This document shows positions 32,933 to 40,392 of a DNA stretch of 42,975 nt, piece after piece. The position numbers and the translations under genes were made by a program. Under the pieces are notes generated by a model. That model did no database searches and was not told the DNA's origin. It saw only the letters and a list, made by a program, of their open reading frames with translations. Source of the DNA: an uncultured Solirubrobacterales bacterium (GTDB taxonomy: Bacteria > Actinomycetota > Thermoleophilia > Solirubrobacterales > Solirubrobacteraceae). Numbering within the stretch: position 1 is the first letter of the stretch; the number at the start of each line of letters is the position of its first letter. The stretch spans positions 1 to 42,975 of the forward strand of contig CALJKH010000061.1 in NCBI GenBank assembly GCA_937973575.1, in the 5' to 3' direction.

Positions 32933-35365
32933 ATGGCTGATACTCCAAAAAAAGAAGCTGCTGAAGCTACCTACGATGCGCAGGACATCACAGTCCTTGA
33001 GGGTCTGTCGGCTGTCCGCAAGCGCCCAGGTATGTACATCGGGTCGACTGGTATCCGGGGTCTTCACCACCTGGTCTACGAGGTTGTTGACAACTCTGTA
33101 GACGAGGCTCTGGCAGGCCACTGCAAGGAAGTCACTGTGACTATCCACGGTGACCTCTCTGTGACGGTGACTGATGACGGCCGTGGCATCCCAGTCTCAA
33201 TGCACAAGACTGAGAAGAAGCCAGCTGTTCAAGTTGTACTGACAGTTCTCCATGCGGGCGGCAAGTTCGGAGATGGTGGCGGCTACAAGGTGTCAGGTGG
33301 TCTTCACGGAGTTGGCGTCTCAGTCGTTAACGCTCTCTCGGAGAAGCTCACTGTTGATGTTCGCCGTGATGGCTTCCACTGGTCACAGGACTACATGCGC
33401 GGCGACCCGCAGAACGAACTGCAGAAGGGTGACAAGACGGATGAGACTGGAACATCAATCACCTTCCTGCCGGATCACGAGATCTTTGAGTCGCTCGAGT
33501 TTGAGTTCACCACGCTCGAGGACCGCCTCCGTGAAACAGCTTTCCTAACCCGTGGCCTGAAGATCAACTTCACTGACGAGCGGGAGCACGATGAGGCTGG
33601 TAACCCACGCAGCGTTGTCTTCCAATACGACGGTGGTATCGAAGACTTCATCCGCTACCTCAACGAGGGTCGCGACACAATCCACAAGAAGGTTGCCGGC
33701 TTCTCAGCTGAGGCTGAGGAAGGCGCTGTCGAAGTCGCAATGCAGTGGAACACGACTTACCAAGAGTCAACCTTCTCATTCGCGAACAACATCAACACCC
33801 ATGAGGGCGGAACTCACATGTCTGGCTTCCGGTCAGCACTGACGAGGACACTTAACAAATACGCCCGCGATAAGGGACTCTTGAAGGAGAAGGACGACAA
33901 CCTTTCCGGCGATGATGCTCGTGAGGGATTGACGGCGGTCATCTCAGTCAAGCTTGCTGAACCCCAGTTCGAAGGCCAAACTAAAACTAAGCTTGGCAAC
34001 CCCGGGATGCAGGGTTTCGTGGAGCAGGTCGTCAACCACGGACTCGCAGAGTTCCTTGAGGAGCATCCAGCAGAGGCCAAGTCGATCATCAACAAGGCGA
34101 TCTCAGCTAGCCGTGCCCGTGAGGCTGCCCGTAAGGCCCGTGACCTCACGCGTCGTAAGTCGGCTCTCGAGTCCGGCACGCTTCCAGGCAAGCTTGCCGA
34201 CTGTGCAGTTAAGGATCCTTCACTCGCTGAAATCTTCATCGTCGAGGGTGACTCAGCTGGCGGTTCAGCTGTAACCGCGCGCGACCGTCACACCCAGGCG
34301 ATCCTTCCGCTGCGAGGCAAGATTCTCAATGTTGAGAAGAGTCGGATCGACAAGATCCTTCAGAACGACGCCATCCAGTCACTGATCACCGCTATCGGCA
34401 CTGGCGTCGGTGAAGAGTTTGACATTGAGAAGGCTCGGTACCACAAGATCGTCTTGATGACAGACGCTGATGTTGACGGCGCTCACATTCGAACTCTTGC
34501 TCTGACTCTTCTCTTCAGGCAGATGCCTGAGCTGATCGAGAACGGCTATGTCTACATCGCCAAGCCACCTCTCTACAAGCTCAAGACAGGTAAGAAGGAG
34601 CGGTATATCGAGAAGGAGGGAGAGCTCGAAGAGGTCCTCCTCCAGGACAAGTACGAAAAGTTTGAGATCACCGATGCTGCAGGCAAGAAGACCAAGCTGA
34701 CTGAGAACCGGTGGGAGCAGCTCGGCAAGAACCTGCGCGATCACGACGGCTGGTCAAGCCGACTTCGCTCAGAGCACGGCGCCGACATTCACGAGCTGAT
34801 GATGACAACGCACATCGTCAGCGAAGGAGTTAAGGACGTCAAGGGCCTCGCAGCTCTCTCCAAGAAGAAGGGCAGTGAGGAGCAGCCTTGGGAGATCGAG
34901 TTTGTTTCAGAGGACCCAGTTGGCGTCGAGGTCAAGGTAACTGAGCGCTCAAGCGGCCTTGTGCGGACCCATCGAGTTCCATCAGGAATCTTTGAAGCTG
35001 TCGAGTACCGCAAGCTGGTTGATGCTCAGGCCAAGCTCGTTTCACTTGTCGGAGTTGGTCCCTTCCAGATCACCCTCGGTGAGAACGAAGATGAAGCTAA
35101 GACCTACGCTGAACTCCGCGAAACGATCATGTCGCTTGGCCAGAAGGGCAGCGAGCTGTCCCGCTTCAAGGGTCTGGGCGAGATGAACCCAGAACAGCTC
35201 CGTGAAACGACAATGGATCCTGAGAGCCGAACACTCATGCAGGTTCACATCACTGACGAGGTCGAGGCTAAGCGACTGTTCTCGACTTTGATGGGTGACC
35301 TTGTAGAGCCACGCCGAGACTTCATTGAGACACACGCCCGCGAAGTAGCGAACCTGGACGTATAG
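32933..35365 (+). CDS. gyrB: DNA gyrase subunit B with a long C-terminal insertion
   Basis: A protein of 810 residues from ATG 32933 (MADTPKKEAAEATYDAQDIT). The GHKL ATPase domain has LEGLSAVRKRPGMYIGSTG, VDNSVDEALAG and TDDGRGIPV. The TOPRIM domain has EIFIVEGDSAGGSA and MTDADVDGAHIRTL, and the tail has RFKGLGEMNPEQLRETTMDP. Between KKERYIEKEGELEE and KGSELSRFKGLGEMN there is an extra segment of roughly 165 residues, as in E. coli-type GyrB. The shorter GyrB of Mycobacterium (about 675 residues) lacks it. It pairs with gyrA, 11 nt downstream, to make negative supercoiling activity. Confidence 0.96.
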   Translation: MADTPKKEAAEATYDAQDITVLEGLSAVRKRPGMYIGSTGIRGLHHLVYEVVDNSVDEALAGHCKEVTVTIHGDLSVTVTDDGRGIPVSMHKTEKKPAVQVVLTVLHAGGKFGDGGGYKVSGGLHGVGVSVVNALSEKLTVDVRRDGFHWSQDYMRGDPQNELQKGDKTDETGTSITFLPDHEIFESLEFEFTTLEDRLRETAFLTRGLKINFTDEREHDEAGNPRSVVFQYDGGIEDFIRYLNEGRDTIHKKVAGFSAEAEEGAVEVAMQWNTTYQESTFSFANNINTHEGGTHMSGFRSALTRTLNKYARDKGLLKEKDDNLSGDDAREGLTAVISVKLAEPQFEGQTKTKLGNPGMQGFVEQVVNHGLAEFLEEHPAEAKSIINKAISASRAREAARKARDLTRRKSALESGTLPGKLADCAVKDPSLAEIFIVEGDSAGGSAVTARDRHTQAILPLRGKILNVEKSRIDKILQNDAIQSLITAIGTGVGEEFDIEKARYHKIVLMTDADVDGAHIRTLALTLLFRQMPELIENGYVYIAKPPLYKLKTGKKERYIEKEGELEEVLLQDKYEKFEITDAAGKKTKLTENRWEQLGKNLRDHDGWSSRLRSEHGADIHELMMTTHIVSEGVKDVKGLAALSKKKGSEEQPWEIEFVSEDPVGVEVKVTERSSGLVRTHRVPSGIFEAVEYRKLVDAQAKLVSLVGVGPFQITLGENEDEAKTYAELRETIMSLGQKGSELSRFKGLGEMNPEQLRETTMDPESRTLMQVHITDEVEAKRLFSTLMGDLVEPRRDFIETHAREVANLDV

Positions 35366-35376
35366 GAGAGTTTGCA

Positions 35377-37968
35377 ATGGGCGTAGACCAACTGGGAGGC
35401 GGCAACATTGAGCCGCAAACAATCGAAGATGAAATGCGGTCCTCGTATCTCGACTACGCGATGTCAGTCATCGTCGGTCGAGCACTCCCGGATGTTCGCG
35501 ACGGACTTAAGCCAGTACACCGCAGAGTCATCTATGTAATGAACGAGTTGGGCCTCCAGCCCAACCGTCGCTACGTCAAGTGCGCTCAGATCGTGGGCGA
35601 AGTCATGGGTAAGTACCACCCGCACGGCGACAGCGCCATTTACGACACTCTCGTCCGGCTCGCCCAAGACTTCTCAATGCGTCACCCGCTGGTTGACGGC
35701 CAGGGCAACTTCGGCAACGTCGACGGTTACTCCGCAGCTGCCATGCGTTACACCGAGGCCCGCCTCGATCGTCTAGCAACTGAGCTCCTCCGTGACCTTG
35801 ACGCAGACACAGTTGATTTCGCAGCAACCTACGACTCCTCGCGCCAAGAGCCAACTGTTCTTCCAGCTCGCTTCCCGAACTTGCTTGTCAACGGATCGGC
35901 TGGCATCGCCGTTGGCATGGCGACGAACATTCCGCCTCATAACCTGAGCGAAGTAATCAGCGCGACGATCGCCTACATCGACGATCGAGACATTTCGCCA
36001 GAGGCGCTTATGGAGCACATCCAAGGCCCCGACTTCCCAACTGCAGGAACAATCATGGGCGTCACCGGTATCCGTGACGCTTACCTCACCGGTCGCGGGC
36101 GTGTGCGCATCCGGGCAAAGGCTGGAGTTGAGCCCATCGGCTCCGCTCGCGAGGCAATCATCGTCACGGAGCTTCCGTATCAAGTCCGCAAGGGTGGCGA
36201 CGGTGGTCTGATCGTCAAGATCGCCGAGCTCGTTCAAGAGAAGAAGATCACTGAGATCAGCGACATCCGTGACGAATCGGATCGCCACGGCATGCGGATC
36301 GTGATTGAACTCAAGCGTGACGCGAACACCGATGTAGTCATCAACAAGCTCTACAAGCACACTCAGATGCAGTCGACCTTCGGCATCAACATGGTCGCCC
36401 TCGTCGACGGAGTGCCTAAGACTCTGCCCCTCAAGCAGATCCTCGTCCACTATGTGGATCACCAGCGCGAGGTAATCGTCCGTCGCACCAAGTTCGAGCT
36501 TCGCCAGAAGGAAGCTCGCGCCCACATCCTTGAGGGCCTTCTGATCGCCCTTGACCAGCTGGACGCTGTCATTGAATTGATTCGTGGGTCCAAGGACCCA
36601 GACATCGCCCGCGATGGGTTGATGAACAACTTCAAGCTTTCACGGGTTCAAGCCCAGGCAATCCTTGATCTTCGACTCCAGAGGCTTACTGCTCTCGAGT
36701 CAGACAAGATCCGCGGCGAGCACTCAGACATCATGGAGCGCATTCGTGAGCTGCGCGAGATTCTCGGCGATGAGGGGCAAGTCATGACCCTGATCAAGGA
36801 CGAGCTGTCAGAAATCGCTGAGGCTTACGGAAACGAGCGGCGCACCCGCATCTCTCTCTCCGAGGACGACACTGAGATTGAGGACTTGATCAAGGAGCAG
36901 GACATGGTGGTTTCGATCACCAACAGTGGCTACATCAAGTCTGTCCCGCTTAACACCTACAACCGCCAGGGTCGCGGTGGCGTTGGAGTTAAGGGAATGG
37001 GTACCAAGGATGGTGACTGGATCGAGCACCTCTTTGTCTCATCGACACACGACTTCCTTCTGTTCTTCACAAACAAGGGCAAGGTTCACCGTAAGAAGGT
37101 CTACGAGCTTCCAGAGGGGACTCGAACGGCGAAGGGCCGCGCACTTGTAAATGTGCTCCAGCTTGATGAGGGCGAGACAGTTAAGTCAGTTCTCTCGACG
37201 AGAGACTTTGCTGAGGGTAAGTACCTCGCCTTTGCAACCCGTAACGGGATGATCAAGAAGACCGAGTTCGGCGCCTACAACACCCCGATCAAAACCAAGG
37301 GCATCATCGCCATCAAGATCAAGGACGGCGACGAGCTCGTTGCAGTTCGGCGCACCTCTGGCGATGACGAACTGATCATGGTTTCCAAGGGAGGCAAGGC
37401 AGTCCGCTTCAATGAGGATCAGGTCCGAGCAATGGGTCGAGACTCCAGCGGTGTGAAGGGCATGAATGTTTCTCAAGAGGGCAACGAATTGCTGGCAATG
37501 GATGTTGCCGATCCGAGCAAGGAGCTCCTTGTAGTCACAGAGAACGGCTACGGAAAGCGCACCCCGATTGAGCAGTACCGTGAGACCAAGCGTGGAGCGA
37601 TGGGCGTAACCACCATCAAGCTGTCTGACGCACGCGGCGGCGTAGCCGGCGCGCTGGTCGTCAAGGAGCACCAAGAGCTTGTGTTCGTCTCCCAAGGAGG
37701 CATGGTGCAGCGCACGAGCGTCAAGGGCATCAGCCAACAGGGCCGTTCGACCCAAGGTGTTCGCGTCATGAAGTTCAAGGAAGAGGATTCGGTCGCAGCT
37801 GTGGCCCTCGTAGTAGAAAGCTCCGGGGATGACTCAGCTGAAGGTCAGGATGAACTGGCCGCTGGCGAGGCTACCGAGGAAGCAGTAGCGGTAGTAGACG
37901 CAGTAGATGAAGCTGTCATCGAGCTCGACGATCTTGACGATGACGCTGACGCGCCAGACGACGAATAA
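35377..37968 (+). CDS. gyrA: DNA gyrase subunit A
   Basis: An 863-residue GyrA preceded by a good GGAGAG ribosome-binding site. The breakage-reunion domain has SYLDYAMSVIVGRALPDVRD, the quinolone-region GKYHPHGDSAIYDTLVRLAQ (Ser and Asp at the usual positions), and the catalytic Tyr in AAAMRYTEARL. The C-terminal beta-pinwheel includes the GyrA box QGRGGVGVKGM and repeats such as SGVKGMNVS and QGRSTQGVRVM. The last about 45 residues form an acidic tail rich in Asp/Glu, which may tune supercoiling. The gene ends before the structured intergenic element at 38004-38214. Confidence 0.97.
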   Translation: MGVDQLGGGNIEPQTIEDEMRSSYLDYAMSVIVGRALPDVRDGLKPVHRRVIYVMNELGLQPNRRYVKCAQIVGEVMGKYHPHGDSAIYDTLVRLAQDFSMRHPLVDGQGNFGNVDGYSAAAMRYTEARLDRLATELLRDLDADTVDFAATYDSSRQEPTVLPARFPNLLVNGSAGIAVGMATNIPPHNLSEVISATIAYIDDRDISPEALMEHIQGPDFPTAGTIMGVTGIRDAYLTGRGRVRIRAKAGVEPIGSAREAIIVTELPYQVRKGGDGGLIVKIAELVQEKKITEISDIRDESDRHGMRIVIELKRDANTDVVINKLYKHTQMQSTFGINMVALVDGVPKTLPLKQILVHYVDHQREVIVRRTKFELRQKEARAHILEGLLIALDQLDAVIELIRGSKDPDIARDGLMNNFKLSRVQAQAILDLRLQRLTALESDKIRGEHSDIMERIRELREILGDEGQVMTLIKDELSEIAEAYGNERRTRISLSEDDTEIEDLIKEQDMVVSITNSGYIKSVPLNTYNRQGRGGVGVKGMGTKDGDWIEHLFVSSTHDFLLFFTNKGKVHRKKVYELPEGTRTAKGRALVNVLQLDEGETVKSVLSTRDFAEGKYLAFATRNGMIKKTEFGAYNTPIKTKGIIAIKIKDGDELVAVRRTSGDDELIMVSKGGKAVRFNEDQVRAMGRDSSGVKGMNVSQEGNELLAMDVADPSKELLVVTENGYGKRTPIEQYRETKRGAMGVTTIKLSDARGGVAGALVVKEHQELVFVSQGGMVQRTSVKGISQQGRSTQGVRVMKFKEEDSVAAVALVVESSGDDSAEGQDELAAGEATEEAVAVVDAVDEAVIELDDLDDDADAPDDE

Positions 37969-37995
37969 CTGACGCTTTCCTGCCGCCTCCGGCGC

Positions 37996-38001
37996 TACTC
38001 T
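37996..38001 (+). promoter_or_regulatory. -10-like element before the post-gyrA element
   Basis: TACTCT fits the TAnnnT pattern and would place a transcription start near 38008. The nearest -35-like sequence, CTGACG (37969-37974), is 21 bases upstream, longer than usual. If it is active, the small element is transcribed apart from gyrA. Confidence 0.3.
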
Positions 38002-38003
38002 GC

Positions 38004-38029
38004 GGATCACCAGAGAAAGGAGGTGGTCC
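38004..38029 (+). promoter_or_regulatory. Extended Shine-Dalgarno within a hairpin with an anti-SD-like arm
   Basis: AGAAAGGAGGTGGTCC (38014-38029) is complementary to the whole canonical 16S rRNA 3' tail (GGATCACCTCCTTTCT) with only one G-U pair. The upstream GGATCACC (38004-38011) pairs with GGTGGTCC (38022-38029) as an 8-bp stem with a 10-nt loop. It therefore looks like a self-masking ribosome-binding site. Most other genes in this window have weak or no SD. Confidence 0.7.
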
Positions 38030-38034
38030 AAAAC

Positions 38035-38076
38035 GTGTCAATGTTTTCTGGGACTCTGGAGGTGTCCGGCCGCTAG
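38035..38076 (+). CDS. Candidate 13-codon ORF after the extended SD
   Basis: GTG at 38035 opens a 13-residue frame (VSMFSGTLEVSGR) ending at TAG 38074-38076; an in-frame ATG at 38041 gives 11 residues. The GTG is 11 bases after the GGAGG core, slightly long spacing. No family resemblance is seen. Its only support is the exceptionally strong SD and the compact, structured downstream sequence. It could be a leader-type peptide whose translation controls folding of the following RNA, or a chance frame after a ribosome-binding RNA. Confidence 0.35.
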   Translation: MSMFSGTLEVSGR

Positions 38077-38174
38077 TCAGGCCTGCTGACCGCGGATTGG
38101 CGGAATCCAACCCGTGACACCGTGACTCATGCTGCCGGGGCTTGTCCCACCGGCGTTGTACAGGCAGATGTCAC
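38076..38174 (+). ncRNA. Candidate structured RNA region after gyrA
   Basis: Several local stems follow the tiny ORF: GTCAG/CTGAC (38076-38090), GGATT/AATCC (38094-38108), and an outer GTGACA/TGTCAC helix (38114-38119 with 38169-38174). Inside this helix either GCCGG/CCGGC (38134-38138 with 38150-38154) or CTGCC/GGCAG (38132-38136 with 38163-38167) can form; the two are mutually exclusive. No downstream plus-strand gene exists within 2 kb, so it is not an ordinary 5' leader. Confidence 0.35.
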
Positions 38175-38186
38175 ATTTCAGCTAAA

Positions 38187-38214
38187 GAGGGGCGTCCGGA
38201 AACGGGCGTCCCTC
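38187..38214 (+). terminator. 12-bp GAAA-capped hairpin at the end of the post-gyrA element
   Basis: GAGGGGCGTCCG pairs with CGGGCGTCCCTC around a GAAA tetraloop, all 12 pairs forming on the plus strand (two are G-U). On the minus strand two become A-C mismatches, so the RNA form is the plus strand. It ends 13 bases before the pheA stop. No U-run follows, but its position suits a 3' end or stabiliser for gyrA or the small element. Confidence 0.5.
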
Positions 38215-38227
38215 ACTCGTTGTGGGG

Positions 38228-39085
38228 TCAGGCAGCTGGGTACGAGCCCAGCAGAATGACAGCGTCGGCCTTGGCAGCAACGCCAGACAGAGCGTCGCTA
38301 ACAGCGTCGTTTGAGCTGTCCCCATCTAGGTCTGCAAAGAAGACGTAGCTACCCAGTTCGTCGCGTCGCGGGCGGGACTCGATTCGAGTGAGGTTGACCC
38401 CGCGACCTCCAAATTCGCCTAGACACTCAACAAGCCAGCCCGGCTCCTCGGCGCCCGACCCCCAGAAGACGATCGACGTCTTCATGCGGTGTTTGGCAGA
38501 CGCGCCAGGTGGCAGCGGGCCGTTTGGATCGTTCGAAAGCCAGACGAAGCGGGTGGTGTTCTCGCCCTCATCAACTTGGTCGACAATCACGGAGCACCCG
38601 TAGATTCGGGCTGCAAGCTCAGTTCCCAAGGCGGCGCTAGTTCCGTCGGTCTCCGCCATGGTCTTGACAGCGTCAGCTGTTGAGTGGGCTTGTGTGATTG
38701 GAACCTCCGGGAGGTTCTGCTTCAGCCATGGCCCGCATTGCGCTGCAACGAAGGGGAGAGAGAAGACCTGGTCAATCTCAGAGAGCTCAATCGGAGCCTT
38801 GGCGATCAAGCGGTGGTGAACGGAGTGGACCAGCTCTCCAACGATTGGCGTCGTGCCTTCACGGGCCAATAGCTCATCAAGGGTCGGCACAACACCACCC
38901 TCAAGTGAGTTCTCGAGTGGAACAAGCGCAAAGTCAGCCTCACCAGCTGTCAGCGCTGCAACAGCGTGGTGGATCGTGGCGGTGAGCAGGGGTTCAACCT
39001 CGACACCGGCGGTATTGCTCGCGAGTTCGAGGGCCTCGTGGCTGACAGTCCCCTCTGGGCCTAAGCAAGCGACGCGAATCGGCAT
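38228..39085 (-). CDS. pheA: Prephenate dehydratase with ACT domain
   Basis: A 285-residue monofunctional PheA. The catalytic part begins VACLGPEGTVSHEAL and includes FALVPLENSLEGGVVPTLDE and the key TRF motif in GENTTRFVWLS. The C-terminal ACT domain has VECLGEFGGRGVNLTRIESR, with the ESRP-type phenylalanine-binding site (here IESRPRRDELGSYVFF). It converts prephenate to phenylpyruvate and is feedback-inhibited by Phe. The gene is convergent with gyrA, with the structured element between, and 27 bases downstream of the membrane-anchored unknown gene. Confidence 0.93.
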   Translation of the reverse strand: MPIRVACLGPEGTVSHEALELASNTAGVEVEPLLTATIHHAVAALTAGEADFALVPLENSLEGGVVPTLDELLAREGTTPIVGELVHSVHHRLIAKAPIELSEIDQVFSLPFVAAQCGPWLKQNLPEVPITQAHSTADAVKTMAETDGTSAALGTELAARIYGCSVIVDQVDEGENTTRFVWLSNDPNGPLPPGASAKHRMKTSIVFWGSGAEEPGWLVECLGEFGGRGVNLTRIESRPRRDELGSYVFFADLDGDSSNDAVSDALSGVAAKADAVILLGSYPAA

Positions 39086-39112
39086 CTAGCTAGTGTCCCG
39101 CCCCGCTAGGGA

Positions 39113-40219
39113 TCAGCTGAAGGTGACCGGGAAGGTCAGGGTGTTGTTGTCCGAGTTGGACTCCCCTGGAACCGACGAAATAGTCACAGTGACTGTGACC
39201 TGCTGGCCAATTGGTGGGGCACTGCCAAGTGGGACTTGAACTGTCTGCTGCTGGCCGGCAGCGCTGCGGGCTACGACCTTGGTGGCAGTGATCGGGGACG
39301 GGCCGCCATCAACCTTGACAGTGATCGTCACATTGGATTCGTCGGCGCTGCCTCCATTGGTGAAGCTGACAGCGAAGGCTGGTGGAGGGCTGCCCGGAAT
39401 GCTGTTTGTCGTATCAGGGCTGAGTTGCTGGCCACCGGCGGAAACACTGTCGAGACTGTGTCCGTGAGTACCAGGGGTAGCTGCAGAATTGGTCGAGCTT
39501 GCTGAACCGAGCTGCTGCGTTACATACGCGGGATCAAGCCACTGCCACGATGGCAAGAAGCTCGTCTTGGCGACCTGTTCGCCACCTGCGCCGACAGCAA
39601 CGCCGTCCTCGTCGAGAGCGTGGCTGATCTGAGGGGCTACATAAAGGGTGTAGACAACGTCAGAGGCGTCGAAAGCTTGCATGTTTGCGGCGATGTCGGT
39701 GACTGCCTTCTGGCTGTCCGATGAGTTGCGAGAAACAGCGGTTTGGAGATCAAGCGCGATTGCGGTCACTCCGTCGCGGCGCAGCTGCATCGTCTGAACA
39801 AGGTTGTCCTTTGCGCTCTTCAGGCTGTCCGGAGCGTCGAGGCGTTGTGCCTGCTTTACCTGCTCACCGGCGAGGACAGAAAGCTGGTTCACATTGTCCT
39901 GAACATCAGTAGGAGGCTTTGTGGCAGCGCCCTGAATTGCCTTGAAGAAAGCCTTGCCTACTTGGCTGTCTGAGTCTGCGACCAGCTGAGATGCCTTGGT
40001 GTTGAACTCCTTGAGCTGCGACGAAGTCTGAGAGTCAAGGCAGCCCTTGATTGCCACAACGACGACAAGGAGAAGAACTACTGCTCCACCGACTGCGATG
40101 AGGCGGCGGGTCATCATTGATTGGTCCGAGGGGTTTCGGGGCGAGCGAGATCCACCCGAGCGGCTCGGGGCTTCAGTGGCCGGTGCGGCCTCGGTGGGTT
40201 CGTCGTCGAAGAACGACAT
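39113..40219 (-). CDS. Membrane-anchored protein of unknown function with extracellular beta-rich C-terminus
   Basis: A 368-residue protein. The first 38 residues are low-complexity and cytoplasmic (MSFFDDEPTEAAPATEAPSR). One membrane helix follows (IAVGGAVVLLLVVVVAIKG, about 42-60). Next is a helical, coiled-coil-like stretch (SQLKEFNTKASQLVADSD to about residue 180), then a Ser/Thr/Gly linker. The C-terminal 95 residues look like a CARDB/Ig-like adhesion fold (FAVSFTNGGSADESNVTITV and PGESNSDNNTLTFPVTF). Topology is N-in, C-out. It is divergent from the Ser/Thr kinase gene by 173 bases and may be a partner or substrate in envelope regulation. That function is an inference. Confidence 0.7.
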   Translation of the reverse strand: MSFFDDEPTEAAPATEAPSRSGGSRSPRNPSDQSMMTRRLIAVGGAVVLLLVVVVAIKGCLDSQTSSQLKEFNTKASQLVADSDSQVGKAFFKAIQGAATKPPTDVQDNVNQLSVLAGEQVKQAQRLDAPDSLKSAKDNLVQTMQLRRDGVTAIALDLQTAVSRNSSDSQKAVTDIAANMQAFDASDVVYTLYVAPQISHALDEDGVAVGAGGEQVAKTSFLPSWQWLDPAYVTQQLGSASSTNSAATPGTHGHSLDSVSAGGQQLSPDTTNSIPGSPPPAFAVSFTNGGSADESNVTITVKVDGGPSPITATKVVARSAAGQQQTVQVPLGSAPPIGQQVTVTVTISSVPGESNSDNNTLTFPVTFS

Positions 40220-40392
40220 CGTCTAAGTGTGTCTTCGCGGTAACACCGCTCTAGACCTTGTTGATTATGGCGATTTGCACGGCGAATGTGCCTGCTGCAT
40301 GCCTGTCTGCGGGCAAAATCTCAGCTCGGCGCAGTCGGAAAAGCGCACTGTTTTCGGCAGGGGACAGTCTCTCTGCGGCGAAGTGGGGAGGG
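40220..40392. promoter_or_regulatory. Divergent region between the membrane-anchored gene and the kinase gene
   Basis: A 173-base region upstream of the chosen kinase start. The kinase frame stays open here (from TTG 40258), so some of it may encode an N-terminal extension, but the residues show no kinase homology. No clear promoter elements are recognisable. Confidence 0.3.

Noticed and set aside
35773..36525. Minus-strand ORF of 250 codons inside gyrA
   Set aside because: It is a shadow of the well-supported gyrA reading frame with no recognisable motifs.
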